Source: Anseranas semipalmata (lineage: Eukaryota > Chordata > Aves > Anseriformes > Anseranatidae). Taken from it: a DNA stretch of 64,000 nt. Positions 14,080 through 25,480 of the stretch are shown here, one piece after another. Location of the stretch: assembly GCA_013399115.1 (NCBI GenBank), contig VXAA01006453.1, positions 842,411 through 906,410 of the forward strand, read 5' to 3'. Positions within the stretch are counted from its first letter, which is position 1. Every line of letters starts with the position of its first letter. A model generated the notes under the pieces. It did no database searches, was not told the origin of the DNA, and saw only the letters and a list, made by a program, of their open reading frames with translations. The translations under genes were made by a program, and so were the position numbers.

Positions 14080-14295
14080 GAAATTAGTACTCGCAGAGCG
14101 CTGCAGACGCGGCAGGGCTGCTGACTGGGAGCAGGCGGCCGGGAGGAGATGCTCAGCTCCTGCTTCACTCCCCACTGCGGCTGCAGGGCTCTGCCCGCTT
14201 CGTTCGCCCAAGCCGCTGCTGGTGCCTGCGCCCAGCACGGTGTCGCTGCCCGCCCATGCTGCTGTGCCTCCAGAGCTCCTCATGGAGCTCTTATG
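14080..14295. promoter_or_regulatory. Small GC/CpG-rich block
   Basis: About 215 bp of GC-rich sequence (GCGCTGCAGACGCGGC, GGCGGCCGGG, CGCTTCGTTCGCCC, GGTGTCGCTGCCCGCCC) stands out from AT-richer flanks with many poly-T/A tracts. It resembles a small CpG island or enhancer core. No exon was recognised on either strand. An RFX-type palindrome lies about 110 bp upstream. Confidence 0.4.
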
Positions 14296-14299
14296 AGCA

Positions 14300-17200
14300 A
14301 CCTCTCCCAGGACAACCATCACGCTGCTTTGAGCATCCACTTGCAGCTTCTCCCCTAAACAGTTTGGCCAGAAACTGCTTACAAAACCAGTACAAATAAA
14401 CTTCCTTCATTGCTAGCATCTACTTTCAAGGCTCTGGTAAAAATCTACAGAAGCCTAAATACAACCATCATAAGGGTGTTTTCCAGAATTGCCATATCAA
14501 CATACACTGGTTAACAGCGTGGTTTTCAACATGTCATTTGTGGGCTACTCCAAAGGATCCACAAAACATGAAACAAGCCAATTGCCAGGAATTCCCTTCC
14601 CACCCTCCCCAAGTATAATTAACTGCGGTCACGTTCAGACTTAAGGACACCCAAAGCAGAACCCTTCCAGATGGGGAAGGAAAGGTATCCTTCTGGGGAA
14701 AAAGAAAAGACCCAAACTCTTGGTTCATTCAGGTAATTCTAGAAAGCTGATCCTTTAGCAAACAAAGTCTCAAGTTAAGTGGAGCAGAAGATCTTAGCAG
14801 CACAATCTTCATTAGAAACTAGCAGCTAACTTAAACAACAGAAAACCATCTCACAGGATCAAGTCTTTGTAATGTGCATGCGTCATAAAAAGCAGCAATT
14901 TTTGAACACTTGTCCCCGTTTTGCTAGAACTGCACACTACTCGCTTCTGTGCGCTGGTTTGCAGATGATAACTGCCCAGTGCTCCTCTTGCCAATGAACA
15001 GTCACTCCTTAAACACAAGCAATAGAGGTTTGTACTGTGATGCTAGAGGTAGGGTGTTGATACAGATCTGTCAGTCATGCAGAACAATAGAATGAATAAT
15101 TTCATTAAAGTAGAAAGGTATCTTTCAAAAGCCCATTGATCTTTAATCACAGACTAGTGAAGAAATCACATTCCTCTTTGCAGAAAAGTCATCTTCCTCA
15201 CCAAAAGTGTAATTGCAGTGTGTGATAGAGAGCTCCATGGCTGCCTTGCAGAGAGACAACTGACCATGCACCGTGGCGAGGGTAATGCAACAGCAATTTA
15301 TCTCCCTGCATTAACCAGTGTTACACAGTTCGAATCCTACTGTGTAAGGTCTGAGACACGATAGGATCTCTTCTTTTGACACCCATCTCAAAGAGGCTCT
15401 TTAACAAGGGAACACAAACATCTAACAGTCTCATGGGTTGAGGTACTACATCTTCACTTAGCTGTCACAAGCAAATGTTCATTTACTGTAGTCTTAACCT
15501 ACAGAGTTGAAAGTGCTTCACTAGTTTTTGCTAGTGGAGCCTCTGCTCAGAGGTAGGCTGGTGGTGGGAGCACCCCGCTGCCCCAGTGGGGTGGCGGAGG
15601 GCCAGAGGACTGGGAGGGTTGCAAGGGGACCAGCCCACATGCTCCACAGCTCTGGGGAACAGCTCCTAAGCAACTACAAGCCGTGAGGCTCAGCTGGCAG
15701 CCAAATGGGAATAAAACCCTGCAGTTCCAACTCCTGGTCCCACTAGCTCAACCATGAGAGTGCTTTTCCATATCAGTTTCCCCCGGCCTATGGAGATAGC
15801 ATTAAAACAGCCACTCAGTCACACTACAGCATGCCAAATAGTTCAGGAATTTGCCAATACTGATCCAAATTCAGATTTGCCTGTAAGCTAGCATCAAGAA
15901 GTTCAAAAGCTTAAGTACACTTCATATGCATAAGATGGCAGAGAGGGATGCAGAGCTGAATCCTGAAAATTTGGCTTGCCTTGTGACTTCTAGATATGGA
16001 TGGAGAAAAAAAGCCAGGGCAGTTTACACTACCAAAGCAGCCCTGCAGGAGGTATCCAATGAGTGAAAATTGCCTCTGAGCAGCTACACGAATTGGGAAT
16101 CCAACACTTGGTTGTGCTACCAGCTCAGACATCACCTCCAATTAAAGAGGGCTCTACCTGCTGCAAGTCAATGCTGCCCTGGTGGATTCATCAGCAACAC
16201 CATCCCCTCTTGCGCAAGCCCATCTTCACACAGGAAGGGACTGTAACCTTGCCTGTTCCCAGTTCTTGGACAACCCCAGGTCCCATTTGGGGATGTCTCA
16301 GACAGGAGAAACCCAAGAGAAGGGAAGGCAGCTTAGTCCCAGGAGCCACCGGACACCAGCCCTTTCTGCAGGAGGGCTCTGGGGCTTGTAAAACAAAAGG
16401 TGCCCAACATGGACCTCTGCTCAAAGGGGACAAAAGTGCACCAGCAAACCTTCCACTGCAGCCAAACTGATCTGGTTTAGTCTGTTATTAGATAGGTATA
16501 TGTCAGTTCCTGTGGTAGATACCAGGAGGCATCCCTTCTGCCCAGGAGGTTTTGCTCAGGTCAGACAGCTTGTCACTTTGTCTGTACCACTCCACAGAGC
16601 AGTGAGAGAAATATGAGGTCTCTCTGAATCACTACTGGAAATAAAACAGTAAAATACTTATTTTCGGAGATGATGAAAATCCTCTGTACTGAAGTGTCCA
16701 GAAGTTGTCACAATTAAAATATCATTACAGTATGCACTCATAGCTGGACTGCAATATGAACCTCAAGCCTGCCAACATACACACATGCAAATTATACATA
16801 CACATCTCCCAAACAACTCATTCAAAAACAATGCACGTATTTTCTGCATGAGAAGACACAAAAATGAGGAGAAACAGATGAAAAAGATGGCAGCCAGCCT
16901 ACCATGTGTAGCATATGCACAGACATTTTTAATAGCTCACCTGCAGTCATTCAGACAAAGCTGGATTATTTTAATATTTTTATTTTAAAAATCTTATTTT
17001 TAAACAAATATCCTTTGACATCAGGGTACCTCCCTCTTTGCTGCTGCTTTTGGAGGAGGCTTTACGAGGAGGCCACTTTTTTAAAAAAACTCAACCCCTC
17101 CTTCATGTTTTTATTATTTCTACTATACTCTATTATAGTAGATACGCATGGTTGGTGTGACCTTGGTTGTGAAATGCTCAAATTTCAAACACCAAAGAGA

Positions 17201-19350
17201 TTAAAAGATTTGTCCTGAAAAGAAAAAATCCAAGTATTTGGGGGAGGGGGGCTTAGAAAGTTCAGTTAATTTGGTCTTTTATTGACAAGGATGTTATATT
17301 AGGTTTGATGCGATTGTGATGAACAGGCTGAGTGAATTTCGCTTTTATAAAAGTTAGAGCTTGAGAAAGTCACAGGTGTAAATGGGTGTACAGGTTAAAG
17401 TGAGGTGTGTGTAGACAGGAGGGGAAGAGGGAAGATTCCCCGAGTAAGTCGTGTTTTACTTTCCAGAGGCGGGGGTAAGAGAATAGAAAAGTTTCACATC
17501 CAACATAAACAAACAGTCATGGGAGGTTTAATTGAGGTTCTGGACTTCTTAACACTAGCCAGCAATCTTGCTGAATTCTTCTAGCATAGACATAAGATTT
17601 CTGGCAAGAAGCAAACTTGGCTAGTAAGAGAGATGGGCTGAAAAAGTTTAGAGATTTCATAGGTTAACAGAGCAGTTGACTTTCAGTTATACCAGCAAAG
17701 CTCAGAGTTTACAGCAAGGGCCAGCCTGTAGCACCTACTGGCAGCAAATGGAGATGTGCTCTCATACACTTCCCTGAATCACCACCTTAAGGCAATTAAT
17801 TGCCTTTGCCCCCTCTGTGCTCAGTGTTCTCCATCAGTAGATTTGGAGCACTGCTGCTGACGTGAGGTTGCAAGGTTAAGTCTTCAGTGGCTTCAGCAGT
17901 GATGAGCAATACTCTATGACTTTTCTAAGACACCACCAACAAAAAGAAGGATCATGACACTGAAGTCTTGGAGAATTATTACATTTTTTGGACCAGTGGG
18001 TTCTAGGAAGCTGAGGATGAGTCACAGGTTACTCTATCCAAAGTAAACCCATCTCCTGCTACTCCTTTTCCATCCAGCCTCTGAAGATCACACACAACTG
18101 GGTGACCTGCTACCAGTGGCAGCAATGGCACAAGCTGGCATTGGTGCCTCCATAACATGACATCCCACTGCATTCAGATCCAACACATGCTCTCTTCTCT
18201 GCACAGCTGGGACAGGGCTGTCATACTAGGAGCAATATGCCCAGTCCAGCCTGGTTAGTGGCACATGCAGTCAGGCCAGTGAGCACAGCAGGGCTTCTGG
18301 CTGCAGCAAGGATGTGAACAGCCTTTGGCAGAAACATTGCCCTGCTTTAAATCCACTCTCTCAAAGCACAAGGCAAGGCATGTAGGGTGGGGTAGCATTG
18401 CTCAGGCTGCAGATGCCAACAGTTTGCCATGCACACAAGCCAGCCCCTTGGATCTACCGGGGATTGCATCCTCCTCCTCTGTCGCCTGCCTTCCTGCGAC
18501 TAAGACCAGTCCCACTTTCGGTCATCATTCCAGCGCTCACACCAGCCGGGGAAGCAGAAAATACCTGTTGATTCAAGCAGGAGCACCAGGGAAGGTCAGT
18601 GAGCTACCAGCTCAACCCTTCTTCCTGGTGTACCAAGCTCTGCAGTGCTACCTGCAGACAGAGGAACCTCCCCAGGTCACCAGGACTAACCCAGTCAAAG
18701 ACTGATACTTTGGGAGAGCCTCTGCCTCCTTCACAGCCCAAAAGGGAGGCAGTACCCAGGGTCAAGGAAATATGAGCAATATGTGCAGACAGATGAAGGG
18801 CATACCCCAAAAGCCAGCCGTAAGGCTAGTTTCTCCCACATTTCCTGACCTCCCAGGCACTGCCTCTACTGGCGGCTACCAAAACCTGGAGGAATGGCAC
18901 AATTTATGTTAACCTGCAGATCAAAATTTGAGAATCACACCTCCACAGAGCAAGAAGAGCAGTGAGAAGCGTCCCCCAGGCTTTTAAATCAAATATTTTG
19001 CTTCTTTCAGCAAGCTATCAGAGCCATCCATCCCTTCTTCCAGCTGAATGGCCCCAGCAAGATCCTTTGGAGGACATGATCGGTGACGTTGACAGTGCTG
19101 CATCAATGTCTTGCAGAGCCCCTGAGAAGCGAATAACACCTTTCCATCTCGGCTCAAAGGTAGAGCTGCAACACCAGAAGCAGCTTCAGGCAGACCTAGA
19201 AGCATGTGTTTTATAAGTACTCATGTGAGAGACCTTGCAAATTTCAAACCCAAAGTGTTTAATTAACTGCTTCCGCCCACTGTAAGGATACAAAAGATTT
19301 GGATTCACTTTTTAATGAAAATATTGTCCTGTAATTAAAAGCAGATAACA
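14300..19350. other. Non-coding stretch, mostly AT-rich
   Basis: No gene recognised. It contains the 9-bp inverted repeat at 15321 and a GT-rich interval at 17360-17420 with several AGGTGT words. The stretch 16960-17130 is very AT-rich. Confidence 0.6.
15321..15347. repeat. Perfect 9-bp inverted repeat
   Basis: TTACACAGT, a 9-nt loop (TCGAATCCT), then ACTGTGTAA. It contains a GTTCGAATCC word like a tRNA T-arm but does not fold as one. Function unknown. Confidence 0.7.
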
Positions 19351-19354
19351 GTGT

Positions 19355-19605
19355 TCTCTGCCTGGCAACAGTCATTTTAAACTCATTTTTATGCTTTTTG
19401 GAGCCAGTAAGGCAATTTTACATTACTCACAGCTTACAAAAGAAACTTTTCCAGACAAGAGTTCAATCAATTAGTCATCAGTGCTGTACATGAGATTTTA
19501 CACGGAAGAATCCAATAAACTAGGGATTATAAGTTCTTGACCATTCCAAAGCGCTAGGCTGTAACTCATCCTCAGACACGTGGCAGATCAGAAATTCATA
19601 CGTGT
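19355..19605 (+). repeat. Diverged duplicate copy A
   Basis: Shares ordered blocks with 20490-20720: a GCCTGGCAA... start, TTTTTGGAGCCAGTAAGG near 19395, GGAAGAATCCAATAAACTAG near 19505, a run into TATAAGTTCTTGACC, and CTCAGACACGTGGCA near 19573. The blocks are in the same order and orientation at similar spacing in copy B, about 1.13 kb away. No known repeat family recognised. It could be an old segmental duplication or two insertions of one unlisted element. Confidence 0.45.
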
Positions 19606-20489
19606 TTGGGCCCTCCAACTATAAGCCAGTCATGTAGAAAACTATACAAACTGTTCTGGGGGCTTTTGGGGACAGAGAAGGCACCACAGCCCACAGGTCA
19701 GCAAATCTTCAATCATCTTAAGAACTCCACAGTCTTTCCTCTTCTGATTTCTTGGTACTACACACTTGAAAACAAACAGGCAGAAGTGCTTGTTCTATCC
19801 TCACTCATTTCAAGATATTTCTTTAAACTCCAACTTAGCGTCCACTAAACCCGAAAAGCCTCATACGCAAAATCTTCCAGGCAGGACCTTCCATCAGAGC
19901 TTGTTTGGCAGAGGAGGCACTTTCATCCGAACTCATGGCAAGACAGCACGGAGCACAAGGGGAAGAAGAAAATTTCTTAATACTTTAATCCCCAAAGAAA
20001 AGTGCAAGAGGTGTTTAGCAAACACCTGCAATAAAGCACTCACTGAAGAGCAGGTCTTAACTAAGCGCATGGGCAAAACACTTGTCCCCTCTCTAATAAT
20101 ACCACAGATCACCCAGCTTTTGTTACTTAGAGGACAGAAGGAGCTGAAGATCACAGCTTTTACGTACAGCAAGAGCCCCAGTGGTACGCTGTATGTGCGC
20201 CCAAGGCTCTTTGGTGGGAGCAAAGTCTCTGCCGAGTTAGAAAAGGGCTTAAGACTTGTCTCCATCAGACAGCTTGCATTACCCTCACTTCACTTTTAGG
20301 CAGGGGAAGGAAACAGTTCTCCTTAGCAATATGTTTACAGCGTGAGAAGGGAGGAAGAAAGGAGTCAGGACAGCTAAAAGAAATGTTCCACTGAAAAGAC
20401 GGATGGGATTATTGGCAGAAAAAAGAAAAACCAGCCGTCCTCTCCAGTGATTTAATTGCTCCCGCTAGCTTCAGAGGAGAGCCCTGCTG

Positions 20490-20725
20490 CACCCCACTGG
20501 CAAGCATTTCAAATCATGCTTATGTGCTTCGGAGCCAGCAAGCTGTTCCTGCCTCATTCTCTGTGAACGACACAGACCCTTCAAAACCTGACTGTAAGCA
20601 ATTAATCCTTGGCACTAGAAGCTAGGTTTCACATAGAAGGATCCAATAAGCACTTTTAATCTCCAATTCTTTAGCACTGCACAGTACTTTCTAAGCTTTC
20701 TCTTCTCCAGACACTTGAAATGGCA
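20490..20725 (+). repeat. Diverged duplicate copy B
   Basis: Partner of copy A: CACTGGCAAGC near 20497, CTTCGGAGCCAGCAAGC near 20527, AGAAGGATCCAATAAGCAC near 20636, then TTTTAATCTCCAATTC and CTCCAGACACTTGAAATGGC near 20707. Spacing between the 'GGAGCCAG' and 'ATCCAATAA' blocks is about 110 nt in both copies. Sequence between blocks is largely randomised, so the duplication is old. Confidence 0.45.
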
Positions 20726-21703
20726 TCCCTTGGCCAGCTGAACCGGAGGGGACAGGGGGACAGAGAGAAAGAAGCAGGATGCAAGATCTACTTGTGCCCC
20801 AAGCTAAGCCATGGATTTTGAAATTATCATAGTAAATCTCTCTGCACCCTACCCCTTCCTTTACTAGTGGCAGTATGGGAGAAGAGAACACAGATGTTTT
20901 AGGAGAGGGCTATTAAAAATTTAAACATGGCATGATTTTCCCCCTTTATCACTGCAGATCTAAAAGCTTTGGAATATGCAAGTTTTAAGCATCTCCTGAT
21001 CAGCAGAGAGCAAGCCTTGTCCTCAACTCAAAGTCAGCAATTCATTAAATAATTAAAAGCATAATAGGGGCAGCACAGCAATATCACATGGAACCTCATC
21101 CCCACCTGCAGACACCAAGGACCACCACATTTCATATAAACAGTAAACAACAACAGACATTTCTGCTGATGTAATTGATCTCTATCCCCTGCCAAATTAA
21201 CGAGTGAAAGATACCCATGTTTATGATGAATTCTTCTAATTAAGAACCCCATGCAAATGGCATGCATCTCACCCAAGGGACTTTATCTTAGCCAGGAACG
21301 TGGTTCAAGGATAAAACTCAGCTGTGTGGCTAGGTAAGCACAAATCACAGTGACTCTTTCTTCTGAAAGGCAGAAGCCAATGAACCATCCCTGGACAGCT
21401 CGCTACTGTTCGCCTCATTGGAGCCACTCATTACGAGGGCCTTCACCTTGTCGCACTGCAGGTTGTCACACTTGCCAGCAGAGACCCGAGTGCTCTCAAC
21501 GCTGCATCCCAAAAAACACATCAGGAGAAGCATCATCCCCAGGGGATGAAGCACCTGGCACTATACACCAGTAGGGTACATTTGCCTCTCTTTTCCTTGA
21601 TCCCCCACCCCTCCCTACAAGAGCCACGACTATTCACACATGCACTAGAGAAATGGATGTCAGTCAAGTGCCCGGTCATGAAAGACTGCGCAATCAGTGT
21701 AAA

Positions 21704-21800
21704 TCAAGACTTTAACCTTTCTTAGCCTCAGATTCTTGATCTGTAAAAGATGATGCTCAAGGGCTCTTCAGAAATGTGTTAAGTGAAGTGCACCAGACAG
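21704..21800 (+). repeat. MIR-like ancient SINE fragment
   Basis: The stretch TTTAACCTTTCTTAGCCTCA followed by TTCTTGATCTGTAAAAGATG matches the central core of MIR-type amniote SINEs (consensus ...TTAACCTCTCTGAGCCTCAG...CATCTGTAAAATGGGGATGA). The flanks are too diverged to set ends. It is unexpressed relic sequence; MIR-type relics in birds are rare and old. Confidence 0.65.
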
Positions 21801-24800
21801 ATATGTCAATACAAAAAATATTTATAACCAAAAATAATAATTGAAGTGTCTCAGCCTTGTTGTCTCTGGATTGTTTCCCTCAGTAAAAAAAACAATTTAA
21901 AAATTGGGTAAAACACATGCCACTACAAATCTGTTTAATTTAGAAATACTCGTTCACTTTCAGTATGTACATCCTTAGTAGACAGATCCTTGGCTTGGTG
22001 CAATACCTAATTCCCAGCTAACGTGACATTAGAAACTAAGACATAACTCTAGCAGCCAGTATCCCCGTTCCCAGTGCAGAAAACAGCACTTTCTGTTTAT
22101 TGACCAGCAGAGAGAAATCTGGCTGCCTAGCAGCTGAATCAGATGGGACCTGCCCCTTTCCCACACAGCAAAGAAAATATTCAAGGAAAGTCATCTTCTA
22201 CCCACTGCTCTCTGCAATAACTCCATTAGACCGTGACATATTAAATTACCAACAGACCCGGCTGTATAACAGGAAGAGCTCCACTGATCGCATTTCCCTC
22301 GCCTGCATGGGAGGCAGTCCTTTATATCAGCTCTGGAGGAGCAGGCGGGCCTCTAACAGCAGTCCTCTCCTCCCAGATCTCATGTCTTCAGATAGGGAAC
22401 GTGGCCTCTACCGCAAGAGCGGCAGCTCCAGCCCAGTAACCTTGAATCCTGCTCTAGAGTCCCAGCATCTTCAGGTAATCATTTCTTCTGGTTTCAGACA
22501 CTGAGCATTCAATCTGGCTCAACGCAAACTAACACCACAGTGTTGTGCATCCTGCATGTTGTATTGCCAACCCGTTTAACGGGACAGAAACCATCCAATA
22601 GCTCTTCCTCCCCTCTGTACCCCCCAAAACAAGCAAGAGACTTCAAGAGATAGCATGGTCATTACTACAGGCCAGCAGTCTGCATCTGTGGGGAGACTGC
22701 CTGGATAACACAGTACTTAACACCTCCGCTTTGTGACTGATGCAAGCAGCAAGTGTGTAAAGAGGAAATACAAAAGAAAATCTCTTTTTTTCCCCTAATA
22801 CAATCAAATACCTGAAGTGACAAGTTAAGGACAATATTAAGATTCTACATTTCATATTTAAAACATTTGCATGTTTGCCATTTTAATACCTCCACACCAG
22901 CCCTACGTTATCAGCACACACTGAAGAAAAAAGTTCTTGTACCCCATGCTTCTTCATACTTTCTCATCCACTGGGAGCACCAAGGAAGCTCCTCCAAGTT
23001 CACGCAAGCTACTCCAGCAAGCCAAGAGGCATACAGCTGTTCACCTTCAAACTCTCAGAAACTCACCCAATCAATTTAATTAAAAGCTGAGAGATTTATT
23101 TTTTAGCTAACAGGTTTGAGAAATGTGCAGCGACAAGCTCTTTTAGGCCAACACTTAGTAAAGCACAGTATAAATGCCTTTATCCTCGCCAGGCCCGGTG
23201 TCTGTCCAGAGGACAGACAGCTGAGCTGCCCTCTAAATGACACCAAAGACGTTCCCAGGCAGTTGTTTTCCACGCGTGCCTTGGTAATGCTGGAGGTACT
23301 GAGCTGGCAGAAGAATTGCAACCAGTTCTCGAGGCACAGCCCATGGGGAGCCTGAGCAGCCCTAACAAACGGCAGGGATTTTCCACTCACTTCCTTTGCA
23401 AGGGGCAAAGGTATTTAGCTAGCGAGCTTTCCTTTAAATCATCAGGGTTTCCAGTCCATCTTGGTCATTTTTTTCCCCTCAAATAACTCCAGATAACCCA
23501 TTTCTGCTTACAGTGCAGAACCACTCTGAAGAGTAGATCTCACAGAGCTGTAAGGAGATCTTCAAGAAGAAACAGCAGGAATATGTCAAACAGGACAGAC
23601 TTCCCTCAGGACACGGAGCTGCCGCTGGCTGCGAGGAGCCTCCTTGGGGTGGCACATTGCTGCTGCCCCAGAAACACCCCTCTGGTCGGGGAGAGGGTCT
23701 TCAGAGCTTCGCAGGGCAGGTCACCCAGCTCCAGTACAGACCATGGCTCGAGGCCTACACGCCCAGTCATTTGTTTCTTCTGATCATCCAGCAGACTTCG
23801 TGCAGACTGCCCAGCCTACATCAGTAAGAGCCTCTCGACAGAAGCCGGAGGGTGCAGTAGCAGAAGCGGATGCACAGCGTTCAGGCTTCTGTTCTGGGGG
23901 AAAGCAAGTACAACCAGCTGAACTCATCCTCACAAAATTCAGCTCCCACAGAAGTCAATGCTGCAGTTTGTGTTTGCATTTGACTATTAATAACTTGTGG
24001 CCAAAAGGCCATACGCCCAGTCAGACGGTATTGCCCATTATATTTTGTGCCATATGTCAGTGGACAGGAGTAAGCATTTAAGCATGCAGGCATTCATGTT
24101 GCTGTTATCTATCTGCTTAAAGAAATTGTTAACAAGGCAAAAATCGAGTGCATACCACAAATGCCAGGAGCACGTTCCCAGATGAACACACTTTTTTTCT
24201 GCAGAGAACATGATCTTCAGACTGCCTACAGTGGATTTCCCCCCCAAGAAGAGCAAATCACACAGGCTACTGGTCTGAGCCACGGGTTATGGCTGTCACT
24301 TTACATTAAAAACAACATAAGATGGGTAACCTCATGTTCACAGGGTAAAGTTGAGGATTTAACTCTGCAAAGCCAGAGCTGCAAGTGAGGCAGCAGCCCC
24401 GCTACGCAGCCAGCCACAGAGCCTTTAGCCTGCGGTCAGCATCAGGCTGAGCAGGGAGACTGCGGTCCAGCTCCCAGCGCTCACGTGTGAGCTCAGCCCG
24501 AGATTTATTCCTGCTCAGCCAGGAGAGGCAGCTTATCTTGACAAGAAGTCATGCAGTTAAGTGGTAGCTGGTTTAATGATTAACACTGTCACACAGAGGA
24601 ACCATTTATAAGCTTTTCCAGCCTGTATCCCCACTCCCAGCAGCTTATTCTCAAACGCTTCTTCTTCCCCCAAATAAGCAGGTAGAAAGATATGCATGCT
24701 AAACCTGAGTCAGCACTTAGGGTAATTGAGAGGGTAGAAAGTTCCCAACACCCCCAACCACAGCTGCAAGCAGAATTCACTCCCCCCAAGCTGTTGCAGT

Positions 24801-25189
24801 GCCCTCAGGTTACATTTTGCATTGGTTTTTAGGTGGTCAACACAACTGACCACAGAAATTATTCTGGGGGGGTCCAAATAAACTGCCAAGACTAGAGGTG
24901 AAGCCCTAGCAAGAACGAGGTACAGGCAGCTAGAACAGCAGTTAGGACAGGACAAACAATGCTAATTATCTCTGGGTGGTGGCTTGAAAATCCAGTACCA
25001 AGATCGTTGAATCCATGTTAGCACGCAGTTAATATCCAAGCTGTCTTGGCTTCACTAGTATTTTAATTGGAGTTAATTACCAGAGGTTAGCAGATCTGAA
25101 TAATGAACATACACCCCTCTCCAGCACCTTCTCTCCCCAGCCCCTTGTGCAACTCAGCTATGGAGATCATGAACTCCCCGAGGCACAGG

Positions 25190-25480
25190 CTCTTTTCTGT
25201 ACCCATTTCACCTTGCGGAGCAGAGCCCGGGTCCGGGCACCACCGCACCCCTACAAGGAGGGGCTGCGGGTCCCACAAGGGACCCAGCAGCCGGGGCCGT
25301 GCCCGAGGCCTGTGCCAGCAGCCCCCAGCGGTTTGATATGCCACACGTCTCGCCGCCTCGCTCTCCCCACCCGCAGGAGCTCTTCCAGCCCAGAAGAGCC
25401 CCCCGCCACGTCCCCCTCGTGCAGTCTGCTATGGAGACGCGCATCCCGCAGCGAGCCGGGCTACGTACGCAGAGTTACAG
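25190..25480. promoter_or_regulatory. CpG-rich block, possible regulatory element
   Basis: GC-rich with many CpGs (GGGTCCGGGCACCACCGCAC, CTCGCCGCCTCGCTC, CCGCCACGTCCCCCTCGTG, GACGCGCATCCCGCAGCGAG). It begins a general rise in GC that continues to the island at 33-34 kb. Open frames exist on both strands through it, which is expected where stop codons are rare; none resembles a known protein. Confidence 0.35.

Noticed and set aside
15321..15347. Possible tRNA because of a GTTCGAATCC word
   Set aside because: The bases around it pair as a 9-bp hairpin rather than a 5-bp T stem, and no acceptor stem, D arm or anticodon arm can be placed.
19766..20299. 177-codon open frame on the plus strand
   Set aside because: No recognisable family, no promoter or splice context, and a 110-codon frame lies antisense over the same bases. 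Could be tested with cDNA.
22100..22504. 134-codon open frame on the plus strand rich in Ser, Arg and Leu
   Set aside because: No known motif, no flanking phase-consistent splice sites seen, and no conservation evidence available.
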